Shown here: positions 35,482-43,175 of the stretch, one piece after another
How the letters are laid out: every line of letters begins with the position of its first letter
Position numbering within the stretch: position 1 is the stretch's first letter
Source of the DNA: Prevotella sp.
GTDB taxonomy: Bacteria > Bacteroidota > Bacteroidia > Bacteroidales > Bacteroidaceae
Reading direction: 5' to 3'
Assembly: GCA_017548275.1 (NCBI GenBank)
Contig: JAFZAH010000040.1
Span: forward strand, 328,320-381,489
Length of the DNA: 53,170 bases
Notes under the pieces: model-generated
What the model was told of the DNA's origin: nothing
The model's database searches: none
Seen by the model: only the letters and a program-made list of their open reading frames with translations
Program-made: the position numbers and the translations under genes

Positions 35482-37920
35482 TCATTTTATTTCCTTGGCT
35501 TTTGACTCCAACTGATAACAATTGCGGAGTAAGCCGGAGGCATAAGCCTTGAAAGTGCCTGCAGGAAGATAGATGGCCGTATTATTGAGATACCTCAAAT
35601 TCAGATGTCCTTTGGGCGGCGTGGTGGCACGTATGATAATGGTTTGAGGCTTATCCACCCGCACAAAAGCATCCCTTCCTATTTCCTTGAGAGTAGAAGG
35701 CATGTCGATAAGACCAAGAGACAGGCAGAACTCAAAGGAACGCATGCCCAAACGCTCCACGCCCTCGGGAATGACTATCTCTTTGAGCGATTCGCAATTG
35801 GAGAAAGCATAATCATCAATATGCCTCAAAGATTTGGGCAATTGCACTTGCTGTAAGGATTTACAAGCATAGAACGTGGAAGAGTTGAGGGTGTCAATGC
35901 CTTCAGGAATGACAATTTGTTGCAACTGTCCACATTTATAAAAAACAGACTTACCCAAATATTTGAGTCCCTTCGGCAGGTTGACCGCCTCCAGTCCACT
36001 CTCAATAAACGCGGAATTCATGATGCTGTCGATTGACTCAGGCAGTGTGATTTGCCGCAATGACTGACATTTCGCGAAAAAATGCTCCGGCAAGGTGCGT
36101 ATCTGTCGCGGCAAGGTGACTTGAGAGAGTGATTTACATCCGCTGAACATGGAATATCCGAGAGAATTGGCGGACGATGGTAATGTGACTTCAGTCAGAG
36201 ATTCACAATCCTGAAACGCCAACTTGTCGATGGCAGTCAATCCCTCTGGCAATTGAACCGAAACCAGATTTTTACAATCACGGAACAACCCCTCGGGCAA
36301 TTGTCTGACACCATTAGGGATGGTAATTGCTTTGAGGGAATAGTTCTTGTCAAAGGTATAACGGCCCAACTTCCTCAGCGAGGCAGGCAACGGCGGGAGT
36401 ATCAACTCACCGCAATCGTAAAATGCCCAGTCGCCGATTTCCTCAAGCGCAGGCGATAAAGACATGCGTTGAAGACGGGAACATCCGGCAAAGGCTCCCT
36501 CTTCGATGAATTTCACACTTCCCGGCATGTACACCTCAGTGACGCCCTCGCTTAATGAGAAAGCATGGGAGCCAATCCGTGTCACGCCATCACGCACAGT
36601 ATATGCGCCCCTCTTGTCGGAGTTCACGATGACCAACGTTGTTTTCTTCGTGTCATATATGTCGCCATTGTCCTTGACAAGGTATTTGCTGTCTGGTGAG
36701 AGTTTTATGTCTTTTAACGAGTTGCAGAGATAAAAAGCACTGCCAGAGACAGATTTCAACGATGCGGGCAAGGTGACGTCGGTCAACTGCTTACACCGGC
36801 GGAAAGCATCCTCGCCTATGCTGTCCAAACCCTCGCTGAAATGGACTGCCCGCAACTGCTCGCACTCATTGAATCCACCTCTTCTGATTACTTTCAACGA
36901 AGGCGGCAAAGTGACTTCTTCGATGGAGCATGCCAGAAACGCAAATCGACCCACCTCGCGCAAGGTTGAGGGCAGGTGCTGATGCCCCTTTCTACCTAAT
37001 GGCACGTTAATAATCTCCGTCTTTTTCTTGTTCATCAACAGCCCTTCGAATGACGCATAAACAGGATTCGCATTCTCGACTTCGTAACACTCCAAATTCC
37101 GGCTATGAAAAGCGGCATCGCCGATTTTCTTCAGGGAAGCAGGCAATGTGGCTTTTTTAATTTTTGCAGAGAAGAAAGCAAAATCTCCTATCTCTTGCAA
37201 CTTGGCAGGGAAACGGCCGTTGCTCACGCCACTCTCATCAAAAGCGTAGTTGTGTATAACTTGTAATTGTGACGGCCATTGGATTACATTGACGGAATCA
37301 CAATTTCGGAACGCGCTCTGCCCAATAACGCGGATACTGTTAGGCAAATCCACATCCTTGAGTGTACTTGCATTCACGCACATATTCTCAGGTAACTCAT
37401 TGACACCCTCGCCCACGGTAAGGTTTTGTAATTGTTTGGCACTGGAACAAATGCCGTCGCCCATCTCCCTCACATTGCCGGGAATCGTCAAAGAGCGCAG
37501 TTCTGTACCAGAGAAAGCGTTCTCACCAATATATTCCAAACCATTCGGAAGTTTGATTTCGGTCAACGGGGTGTGGTAGAAAGCCTCTTTCTCGATGCGC
37601 TTTACTGAGGCGGGGACGACCACCTTAAATCCGTCTTGTGCTTGGTGAACACAGAACGCGCTCTCGCCAATACACGTCACCGTATATTTTTTCCCATTTC
37701 TGTCGAGTGCGGACGTGGGAATGACATATTCAGGATAGTAATAGGATATAGGTAGCGGTTTGTCGGGCAGGCGGGTTATTACACCAATCACCTTCGCTGT
37801 CGTTTCTGATGTGATTTCAAACTTGAGATTTTCGTATAAGAAAGTATTGGAAACCGTCTGTGCCATTGCAGAAACACTTAATCCAATGAACAGGATAGAT
37901 AAAAGGAGCCGATGTCTCAT
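35482..37920 (-). CDS. BspA-type leucine-rich repeat surface protein
   Basis: 812 residues: signal peptide (MRHRLLLSILFIGLSVSAMA), a short N-terminal domain, then about 25 LRR_5 (BspA/Treponema pallidum type) repeats of roughly 23 residues following 'LxxIGxxAFxxCxxLxxVxLPxxL' (for example 'IGESAFCVH', 'IGENAFSGTELRSLTIP', 'IGDWAFYDCGEL'). BspA proteins bind fibronectin/fibrinogen and mediate adhesion or coaggregation in oral and gut Bacteroidota. No transmembrane anchor or sorting tail is visible; the C-terminus ends in 'LRNCYQLESKAKEIK'. The start at 37920 was preferred because the upstream ATG at 37944 falls inside the predicted -7 box. Confidence 0.92.
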   Translation of the reverse strand: MRHRLLLSILFIGLSVSAMAQTVSNTFLYENLKFEITSETTAKVIGVITRLPDKPLPISYYYPEYVIPTSALDRNGKKYTVTCIGESAFCVHQAQDGFKVVVPASVKRIEKEAFYHTPLTEIKLPNGLEYIGENAFSGTELRSLTIPGNVREMGDGICSSAKQLQNLTVGEGVNELPENMCVNASTLKDVDLPNSIRVIGQSAFRNCDSVNVIQWPSQLQVIHNYAFDESGVSNGRFPAKLQEIGDFAFFSAKIKKATLPASLKKIGDAAFHSRNLECYEVENANPVYASFEGLLMNKKKTEIINVPLGRKGHQHLPSTLREVGRFAFLACSIEEVTLPPSLKVIRRGGFNECEQLRAVHFSEGLDSIGEDAFRRCKQLTDVTLPASLKSVSGSAFYLCNSLKDIKLSPDSKYLVKDNGDIYDTKKTTLVIVNSDKRGAYTVRDGVTRIGSHAFSLSEGVTEVYMPGSVKFIEEGAFAGCSRLQRMSLSPALEEIGDWAFYDCGELILPPLPASLRKLGRYTFDKNYSLKAITIPNGVRQLPEGLFRDCKNLVSVQLPEGLTAIDKLAFQDCESLTEVTLPSSANSLGYSMFSGCKSLSQVTLPRQIRTLPEHFFAKCQSLRQITLPESIDSIMNSAFIESGLEAVNLPKGLKYLGKSVFYKCGQLQQIVIPEGIDTLNSSTFYACKSLQQVQLPKSLRHIDDYAFSNCESLKEIVIPEGVERLGMRSFEFCLSLGLIDMPSTLKEIGRDAFVRVDKPQTIIIRATTPPKGHLNLRYLNNTAIYLPAGTFKAYASGLLRNCYQLESKAKEIK

Positions 37921-37941
37921 TGTGGTTGATTTTGTTTTTTG

Positions 37942-37949
37942 CAAAAATA
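37942..37949 (-). promoter_or_regulatory. -7 element for the LRR protein gene
   Basis: TATTTTTG followed by C on the minus strand, about 22 bases before the chosen ATG. No clear TTTG -33 box is present. Confidence 0.5.
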
Positions 37950-38077
37950 ATGATTTTTGCCCTTATTCGTTGAATAGCGGTATGGCAGACTCGGGATTTT
38001 ATGTTTTTTTAATTATTAGCAGACGGTTGCCATATGATTATTTTAGTCAATTTGACAAGGGTTACGTCTTTATTGTG

Positions 38078-38085
38078 TATCTTTG
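38078..38085 (+). promoter_or_regulatory. -7 element for the PIG-L gene
   Basis: TATCTTTG followed by C, 21 bases before the ATG. A TTTGAC at 38051-38056 is 23 bases upstream, slightly wider than usual. Confidence 0.55.
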
Positions 38086-38106
38086 CCACGATAAACCCTA
38101 CGGCTT

Positions 38107-39243
38107 ATGAACCTGAATCTAACAGCAAACATTCAAATTCCTGACCATACTTTGAGAAGGGTGGTAATAGACCTCTGCAACAAGACCGGCAAGCCCTTGC
38201 TGAAACTGTCCACGAAAGATTACATGGATAACGGGCTGGGGTATCTGGTGGAACAGTTTGACGGTCAGGCCGGCCTCGTCAACATTGAGGTGTTCAATGA
38301 ATTGCAGCATACCATCACGGGATGGCCCGGCGGCAAACCCGACGTAGATGACTCAACGCGACCAGAACGCGCCAAGCCCTATCCCAAACGGGTGATAGTG
38401 TTCTCGCCCCACCCAGATGACGATGTCATATCCATGGGCGGCACCATCCGCAGACTGATGCAACAAAAACACATTGTGCATGTGGCTTACGAGACATCAG
38501 GCAATATCGCCGTAGGCGACGAAGAGGTGAGGCGTTTCATGCATTTCATCAACGGATTCAACACCATCTTCGCCAACGGTTCTGACGAAGTCATCATACA
38601 ATCCTACCAGACGGTGAAATCATTTCTCAAGAAAAAGAAAGAGGGCGACATTGACAACGCACTGATACTTCGCCTGAAAGGGTTGATACGTCGCGGCGAG
38701 GCTCGTTTGGCTTGTGAATACAATGGTATAGACAGCAAACACATCCATTTTCTGGACCTGCCTTTCTATGAGAGCGGAAAGATAGAGAAACTGCCAATGA
38801 GCGAGCAAGATGTGGCACCCGTGATAGAACTGCTGTCGGAAATACAACCTCATCAGATATACGTGGCAGCCGACCTGGCCGACCCCCATGGCACCCACAG
38901 GAAATGTACCGATGCCGTATTGGCAGCCATTGATGAATTGAAGAAGGAGAAAGCAGAGTGGCTGAAAGATTGTAGGGTATGGATGTACCGCGGCGCTTGG
39001 GCAGAATGGGATGTGGCAGACATAGAGATGTGTGTGCCTATGAGCCCTGAGGAACTGCGTGAGAAACGCAACGCCATCCTCCGCCACCAAAGCCAAATGG
39101 AAAGTGCACCTTTCCTCGGGAATGACGAGCGACTGTTCTGGCAAAGAGCAGAAGACAGGAACCGCGACACCGCAAAGCGATATGACGCGTTGGGACTGGC
39201 CTGCTACGAAGCGATGGAGGCATTCGTGGAGTATAAGTTCTGA
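38107..39243 (+). CDS. PIG-L (LmbE) family deacetylase related to the C-terminal half of NagB-PIG-L fusions
   Basis: 378 residues. The PIG-L domain has the Zn2+-binding 'FSPHPDDDVISMGG' (His102, Asp104-106) and the later 'DPHGTHRK' (near 260). Residues 1-95, including 'FNELQHTITGWPGGKPDVDDSTRPERAK', look like the linker that joins NagB to PIG-L in the about 660-residue glucosamine-6-phosphate deaminase proteins of Bacteroidota. Here no NagB domain is attached, and the gene has its own promoter right in front of the ATG. Expected chemistry is hydrolysis of an N-acetyl group from an amino sugar. It is followed by a small membrane protein and an amino-sugar-kinase-like gene. Whether a separate nagB exists elsewhere cannot be seen. 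Confidence 0.85.
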   Translation: MNLNLTANIQIPDHTLRRVVIDLCNKTGKPLLKLSTKDYMDNGLGYLVEQFDGQAGLVNIEVFNELQHTITGWPGGKPDVDDSTRPERAKPYPKRVIVFSPHPDDDVISMGGTIRRLMQQKHIVHVAYETSGNIAVGDEEVRRFMHFINGFNTIFANGSDEVIIQSYQTVKSFLKKKKEGDIDNALILRLKGLIRRGEARLACEYNGIDSKHIHFLDLPFYESGKIEKLPMSEQDVAPVIELLSEIQPHQIYVAADLADPHGTHRKCTDAVLAAIDELKKEKAEWLKDCRVWMYRGAWAEWDVADIEMCVPMSPEELREKRNAILRHQSQMESAPFLGNDERLFWQRAEDRNRDTAKRYDALGLACYEAMEAFVEYKF

Positions 39244-39296
39244 TTAGAATTGTGTTATTTTTTGATTATGAATTGTGTATTATCATTTTTTTCATC

Positions 39297-39304
39297 TACC
39301 TTTG
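39297..39304 (+). promoter_or_regulatory. -7 element for the small membrane protein gene
   Basis: TACCTTTG followed by C, with TTG 21 bases upstream. The predicted transcription start (about 39311) practically coincides with the ATG at 39312, so the message may be leaderless. Confidence 0.6.
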
Positions 39305-39311
39305 CACCATT

Positions 39312-39503
39312 ATGAACAACAAACAACGCATCACACACATCATATTGCTGGTCATCATCTCGATTGGTCTGCTGATTATCACCCAATCGTTTTGGATGTC
39401 ACTCGGATTCCTCATTCTGATTGTCCTCGGTGACTTTGCCTGGGGACGATTCTGTGACAAATTAGAACGTAAAAAACGCGAGAAAGAGGAGATGGAGGAG
39501 TGA
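39312..39503 (+). CDS. Small membrane protein of unknown function
   Basis: 63 residues: two hydrophobic stretches ('HIILLVIISIGLLIITQSF' and 'LGFLILIVLGDFAWG'), then a strongly charged tail rich in Lys and Glu ('CDKLERKKREKEEMEE'). I recognise no family. The ATG at 39312 is preferred since the longer frame from 39252 runs through the -7 box. It sits between the PIG-L gene and the kinase-RapZ gene on the same strand. Confidence 0.65.
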   Translation: MNNKQRITHIILLVIISIGLLIITQSFWMSLGFLILIVLGDFAWGRFCDKLERKKREKEEMEE

Positions 39504-39578
39504 TTGACAATCCACAATTCTTCATTGCGAAGCAACCATTCGACATACCACATTCATAATTCGTAATTCAACACACCA

Positions 39579-41147
39579 TTGCATCTCTTAAAACAATTAT
39601 ATACCCAGTGGAGCGGGTCGGAACCGGTATCTATTGAACAATTGCCCGGTGCCGGCAGCAACAGACTATATTACAGATTGACAGCACGTGACGGTCAGAC
39701 GGTCATCGGAGTTATCGGCACATCGCGTGACGAGAATCATGCGTTCATCACTTTGGCCAATCATTTCATGCTCAGACAACTGCCCGTGCCGCGCATATTG
39801 GCTGTGAGCGACAACGAGCTGCGCTATCTGCAAACCGACCTTGGCACCGTCTCACTCTTTGATGCCATCAAAGGCGGACGCGAAGCGGGAGGGCGATATA
39901 ACCAGCATGAGAAAGAATTGTTGACACGTACCATCCGCCTTCTGCCGGATATACAAATCAGAGGCGCGAGGGGACTGGATTTCTCGCAGTGCTATCCTCA
40001 ACCCGAGTTTGACGAGGAGAGCGTGCATTTCGATCTGAATTATTTCAAATACTGCTTTTTGAAACCGGTTGACCTCGATTTTCACGAACTAAAACTCGAA
40101 GCCAACTTTCACCTTTTCGCAAAGGATTTGACGGCAGAGTCTACTGATAGTTTCCTCTACCGCGACTTTCAAGCCCGCAACGTGATGCTTGATGCTGACG
40201 AGAATCCCTATTTCATTGATTTCCAAGGAGGGAGGAAAGGACCATATTATTACGATTTGGCCTCATTCCTCTGGCAGGCGTCTGCACGTTACCCGAACAA
40301 ATTGCGTCGTGAACTGGTATCGGCGTATTATGATGCGCTGACTAACGTGACCGAAGTGCCGACAAGAAGACACTTCGTTGAGCGGTTGAGCCTTTTCGTT
40401 CTCTTCAGGACGTTGCAAGTGCTCGGCGCATATGGTTTCAGAGGCTATTTCGAAAGAAAGAAACATTTTATCGAATCGATACCACCAGCCATGCAGAATC
40501 TGCGGGAACTGGTAAAACTCGACACGTTCCCCTACCCCTATCTCATGGACGTGCTCAAAAGACTGACCGAGTTGCCTCAATTCGCACCGGAACAACAGCA
40601 AACGGCCGTACGTGCCGACGGGTACAGGGTGACAGACACCAACATCTATGAGGCACACCCGAAAGACGGTCCAGCCACCTTCTCGAAATACGACGGCAAA
40701 GGACCGCTCGTGGTCAGGGTGTTCAGTTTTTCATATAGAAAAGGTATTCCCGATGACAATGCTGGCAATGGAGGAGGATATGTTTTCGACTGCCGTTCGA
40801 CGCACAATCCCGGACGTTATGAGCCATACAAAAAACTGACAGGGCTGGACGAACCCGTCATCAGATTCCTCGAAGACGACGGTGAGATACTCACTTTCCT
40901 TGACAGCATCTATAAACTGGCCGACGCACATGTGGAGCGGTATCTGCAACGTGGATTCACCGATTTAATGTTCTCGTTCGGATGTACCGGCGGACAGCAC
41001 CGTTCAGTGTATAGTGCCCAACATCTGGGTGAGCATATCAACAAGAAATACGGCATAGAGGTGCGCATCTGCCATCGTGAGCAAGGCATCACACAAGTGC
41101 TGCCCCCTACCCCGTCAACGATATCCGAAACTGTTAAAATCGATTAA
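39579..41147 (+). CDS. AmgK-like sugar kinase fused to a RapZ C-terminal domain
   Basis: 522 residues with two modules. Residues about 1-340 are an aminoglycoside-phosphotransferase-fold kinase: 'PGAGSNRLYYRL', catalytic 'FLYRDFQARNVML', metal-binding 'FIDFQGGRKGPYYYDLASFLW', the pattern of AmgK (N-acetylmuramate/N-acetylglucosamine anomeric kinase). Residues about 345-515 match the C-terminal half of RapZ: 'VVRVFSFSYRKGIPDD', 'GGGYVFDCRSTHNPG', 'LMFSFGCTGGQHRSVYSAQHL'. In E. coli that half binds glucosamine-6-phosphate and controls GlmS synthesis through small RNAs. The Walker-type N-terminal half of RapZ is absent. The only in-frame start near the 5' end is TTG 39579, as no ATG is available. 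A role coupling amino-sugar recycling to regulation is inference. Confidence 0.85.
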   Translation: MHLLKQLYTQWSGSEPVSIEQLPGAGSNRLYYRLTARDGQTVIGVIGTSRDENHAFITLANHFMLRQLPVPRILAVSDNELRYLQTDLGTVSLFDAIKGGREAGGRYNQHEKELLTRTIRLLPDIQIRGARGLDFSQCYPQPEFDEESVHFDLNYFKYCFLKPVDLDFHELKLEANFHLFAKDLTAESTDSFLYRDFQARNVMLDADENPYFIDFQGGRKGPYYYDLASFLWQASARYPNKLRRELVSAYYDALTNVTEVPTRRHFVERLSLFVLFRTLQVLGAYGFRGYFERKKHFIESIPPAMQNLRELVKLDTFPYPYLMDVLKRLTELPQFAPEQQQTAVRADGYRVTDTNIYEAHPKDGPATFSKYDGKGPLVVRVFSFSYRKGIPDDNAGNGGGYVFDCRSTHNPGRYEPYKKLTGLDEPVIRFLEDDGEILTFLDSIYKLADAHVERYLQRGFTDLMFSFGCTGGQHRSVYSAQHLGEHINKKYGIEVRICHREQGITQVLPPTPSTISETVKID

Positions 41148-41172
41148 TATATCATTTTTCTTGAAGAAATAT

Positions 41173-41203
41173 TTTGCGGTAACGAAAAAAGTGATTACCT
41201 TTG
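41173..41203 (+). promoter_or_regulatory. Promoter of tRNA-Phe
   Basis: TTTG (41173-41176), a 19-base spacer and TACCTTTG (41196-41203) followed by C, 21 bases before the mature tRNA 5' end. An exact consensus match. Confidence 0.8.
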
Positions 41204-41224
41204 CACCCGCAATTAGAAAGAAAT

Positions 41225-41297
41225 GGTGCCTTAGCTCAGTTGGTAGAGCATCGGACTGAAAATCCGTGTGTCCCCGGTTCGATTCCTGGAGGTACCA
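41225..41297 (+). tRNA. tRNA-Phe (anticodon GAA)
   Basis: A 73-base cloverleaf. Acceptor GGTGCCT pairs with AGGTACC (one G-T pair); D-arm GCTCAGTTGGTAGAGC; anticodon stem CGGAC/ATCCG with loop CTGAAAA centred on GAA; T-arm with GGTTCGATTCC. The discriminator base is A and CCA is not encoded. Its own promoter and terminator flank it, so it is a single-gene unit. Confidence 0.97.
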
Positions 41298-41312
41298 CTC
41301 CTCCTTTCATTA

Positions 41313-41350
41313 GCCCGGTTTTCCCTCGTGGAGCCGGGTTTTTCTTTTTT
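41313..41350 (+). terminator. Terminator of tRNA-Phe
   Basis: CCCGG ... CCGGG with an inner TCC/GGA pairing and a CTCGT loop, followed by TTTTTCTTTTTT. It begins about 16 bases after the tRNA. No gene is visible in the remaining part of the gap up to 41528. Confidence 0.8.
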
Positions 41351-41528
41351 ACAGGTGTTTGCGCATAACTGCCTCATTTATTTGACTTTGGAAGGGTTAA
41401 AAGTTTTTTGTTTAACTCGTAAGCAGGAGGGAGTTTTTTCTTCAAAGGTACTAAATCAAGACCGATTGTATATGAATTAAATGGAGGCATTTAATAAAAC
41501 AGGTTTGACAAACAATCCAACATCCATT

Positions 41529-41831
41529 TTACAACCCCTTGATGACATCCTTGACTTTGGCCATATTGCTGCGGGATACGGGGATATATTCGTGACTGTG
41601 TTTGATGTAGAGTTGCATAGAACCTGATTTGGACACAATTCGTTCTACTTGTTGTAGATTGACGAGGAACGCGCGGTGACAGCGGACAATCATGGGAAAA
41701 CCGGCCAATTCATGTTCTATTTGTTTTGATGTGGCACGGAGCATGTCATTACGTACCCGACCGTCGCGTAACTGATACACTTTCACATAATTGCCTACGG
41801 CCTCAATATATAAAAGGTCAGTGACTAACAA
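41529..41831 (-). CDS. LytTR DNA-binding domain, 3' part of an apparently frameshifted regulator
   Basis: 100 residues forming a complete LytTR domain: 'LLYIEAVGNYVKVYQLRDGRV', 'EHELAGFPMIVRCHRAFLVNL' and 'MQLYIKHSHEYIPVSRSNMAKVKDVI'. LytTR domains bind direct-repeat DNA sites. The only start is a TTG at 41831 inside the previous gene's last codons. The domain aligns in sense with the preceding membrane protein if one base is inserted near the run CCC at about 41833-41835. I read it as the second half of one regulator split by a -1 frameshift, or a sequencing error. Independent translation by stop-start coupling (7-base overlap) is the alternative. Confidence 0.8.
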   Translation of the reverse strand: MLVTDLLYIEAVGNYVKVYQLRDGRVRNDMLRATSKQIEHELAGFPMIVRCHRAFLVNLQQVERIVSKSGSMQLYIKHSHEYIPVSRSNMAKVKDVIKGL

Positions 41832-42478
41832 GGGACCGTCTCATTGGTTGTGCCTGTGAGAGTAACAGTTTCATCACCGGATATTCTCCGAGCAGGGGCG
41901 GGATTTGTTTCTTCCTCAATTGTGGCAGCAGCAGCGTTTTGCGTTCGAGTATCATCACTCACCTTTTCTATCGATACGGGTGCGGAGAGTTGCATCTTCT
42001 TCAACTGCTCGTTCAAAAGCCTTGTCTCCTCCAGTTCAGCGGCTAAATATCTGCTACGGAACTTGAAACGCCAGTAGAGTCCTATAGCAAAGGAACAAAA
42101 AGCGATGATGAGTAATGTCTCGAGATAATTCGTCAATGACAGTCTGTTACTCTCTACCCTATCACTCATTACGAAATGACGGTAAAGACAAATAACCAAA
42201 GAGATGAGTGGAGTATTGATCAGTTGGAACCACAAATTCCTATGTATAATATAACTGACACCTTTATCGTAAGACCGTGGCATCCGAACGATGTATTTCA
42301 TGATGGCATCGCTAATGAGACATACAACGACACCCATCAAAAATATCGCCCCAAGATGGACATAAGCCTGCCATTGCCATGCATCCAAACCAAATGGTTT
42401 GAATATCGCCAGCGCCATCACCACAAAGGTGCAACTGATGACACGAATCATTAACGTTTCTTTTTGACCGTTGCTCAT
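41825..42478 (-). CDS. Membrane sensor part of a LytTR regulator (5' part of frameshifted gene)
   Basis: 217 residues with four hydrophobic helices in the first 140 ('MIRVISCTFVVMALAIFKPFGL', 'YVHLGAIFLMGVVVCLISDAI', 'LWFQLINTPLISLVICLYRHF', 'LETLLIIAFCSFAIGLYWRF'), then a helical linker 'AAELEETRLLNEQLKKMQL'. It runs out as '...TLTGTTNETVPC-stop' exactly where intact Bacteroidota homologues continue into the LytTR domain. No classical slippery heptamer is present at the junction, so programmed frameshifting is not supported. Its ATG overlaps the TfoX-like stop by four bases. Confidence 0.8.
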   Translation of the reverse strand: MSNGQKETLMIRVISCTFVVMALAIFKPFGLDAWQWQAYVHLGAIFLMGVVVCLISDAIMKYIVRMPRSYDKGVSYIIHRNLWFQLINTPLISLVICLYRHFVMSDRVESNRLSLTNYLETLLIIAFCSFAIGLYWRFKFRSRYLAAELEETRLLNEQLKKMQLSAPVSIEKVSDDTRTQNAAAATIEEETNPAPARRISGDETVTLTGTTNETVPC

Positions 42479-42795
42479 TTCTTCTTTTTCGGTTTTGGTT
42501 CAGGCAATGCCTTGCAAGTTTCTCGGACAAGCATGGTAAGATAGTCGCGGTCATCGACATCGGCAATCAAGAAATAGTCCTTCGCCCCTTCGTACGGAGG
42601 TTTTAATTCAACGATTCGTAACATATTACGAACGGCAACTATCGGTTTGAGAAAGAATTGGTCGTCGCAGATGAGTCCGAAGATTTTGCCATCACAGTAA
42701 ATGCCATAATCGCCAAACATCTTTTTAACTGTGATACCACCCGCATCCGCACACTGATCAGCAATATATTGTACAAAATCGTTGTTGCTTGCCAT
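42475..42795 (-). CDS. TfoX/Sxy N-terminal-domain protein
   Basis: 106 residues. 'MASNNDFVQYIADQCADAGGITVKKMFGDYGIYCDGKIFGLICDDQFFLKP' is the TfoX_N pattern ('MFGGYGIY'-like core). The tail is lysine- and proline-rich (PEPKPKKKK). Proteobacterial TfoX/Sxy regulates competence, but short single-domain forms are widespread and of unknown role. It is first of a two- or three-cistron unit with the membrane-LytTR regulator (ATGA overlap). Confidence 0.85.
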   Translation of the reverse strand: MASNNDFVQYIADQCADAGGITVKKMFGDYGIYCDGKIFGLICDDQFFLKPIVAVRNMLRIVELKPPYEGAKDYFLIADVDDRDYLTMLVRETCKALPEPKPKKKK

Positions 42796-43013
42796 ATTAT
42801 GAATGATAATGAATTAGGTATGACAAATAAGAAATTGCCGCTTCGCGATAATGAACGACGAATTGCTTATTTGTTATTCAGGTGCAAAAATATAGCATTT
42901 TTTTCAATATCGTGTGGTTTTTTGAGTTAAAGTTTGGGAGTAGAGAATAGATAAAGGATTGAACGGGAAATTACGAATTAAGAATTACAGATTGTGAAAT
43001 GTGAATTGTCATT

Positions 43014-43078
43014 CGTCACAAATGGTTGCAGAATATCCCAGATATTTGCAGGTATTCGCATAGAGGAGTACTTTTGCC
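43014..43078 (+). promoter_or_regulatory. Promoter plus upstream element of the LiaF-like gene (shared with 50232-50296)
   Basis: CGTCACAAA (43014-43022), then TGCAG and the dyad AATATC-CCA-GATATT (43032-43046) ending in a -33 TTTG (43045-43048 region), a 20-base spacer and TACTTTTG (43069-43076) followed by CC. The same blocks occur upstream of the outer-membrane protein gene with the same 55-base distance from CGTCACAAA to the -7 box. The dyad overlapping the -33 element is a likely regulator site. Confidence 0.7.
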
Positions 43079-43121
43079 AAAGAAATCGTATTATTATAAA
43101 AACGTTCTCATTTATTTACAG

Positions 43122-43142
43122 CATCCGTCGTGATGACGGGTG
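43122..43142 (+). other. Leader hairpin upstream of the LiaF-like gene
   Basis: CATCCGTC-GTGAT-GACGGGTG forms an 8-base stem with one G-U pair, followed by TTTCTTT. It lies in the leader, 34 bases before the ATG. It might be a weak terminator or translation-control hairpin. Confidence 0.4.
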
Positions 43143-43175
43143 TTTCTTTAGAACTTCATAAAAAATCGAATTATA

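Larger units (their letters stand above)
42796..43175. other. Intergenic region between TfoX-like and LiaF-like genes
   Basis: A 380-base gap. It holds a -7 box for the TfoX-like gene on the minus strand (TATTTTTG, 42885-42892), the shared-element promoter of the LiaF-like gene (43014-43078) and a leader hairpin (43122-43142). No coding frame with recognisable product is present. Confidence 0.7.

Noticed and set aside
41225-41297. tRNA-Phe as an integration site for a mobile element in 41.3-50 kb
   Set aside because: No duplicated tRNA 3' end and no integrase were found downstream, so there is no evidence for an integrated element.
41820-41840. Programmed -1 frameshift joining the membrane and LytTR halves
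   Set aside because: No X-XXY-YYZ slippery heptamer is in the correct phase and no clear downstream stimulatory structure is visible. A plain deletion or a sequencing error is simpler.
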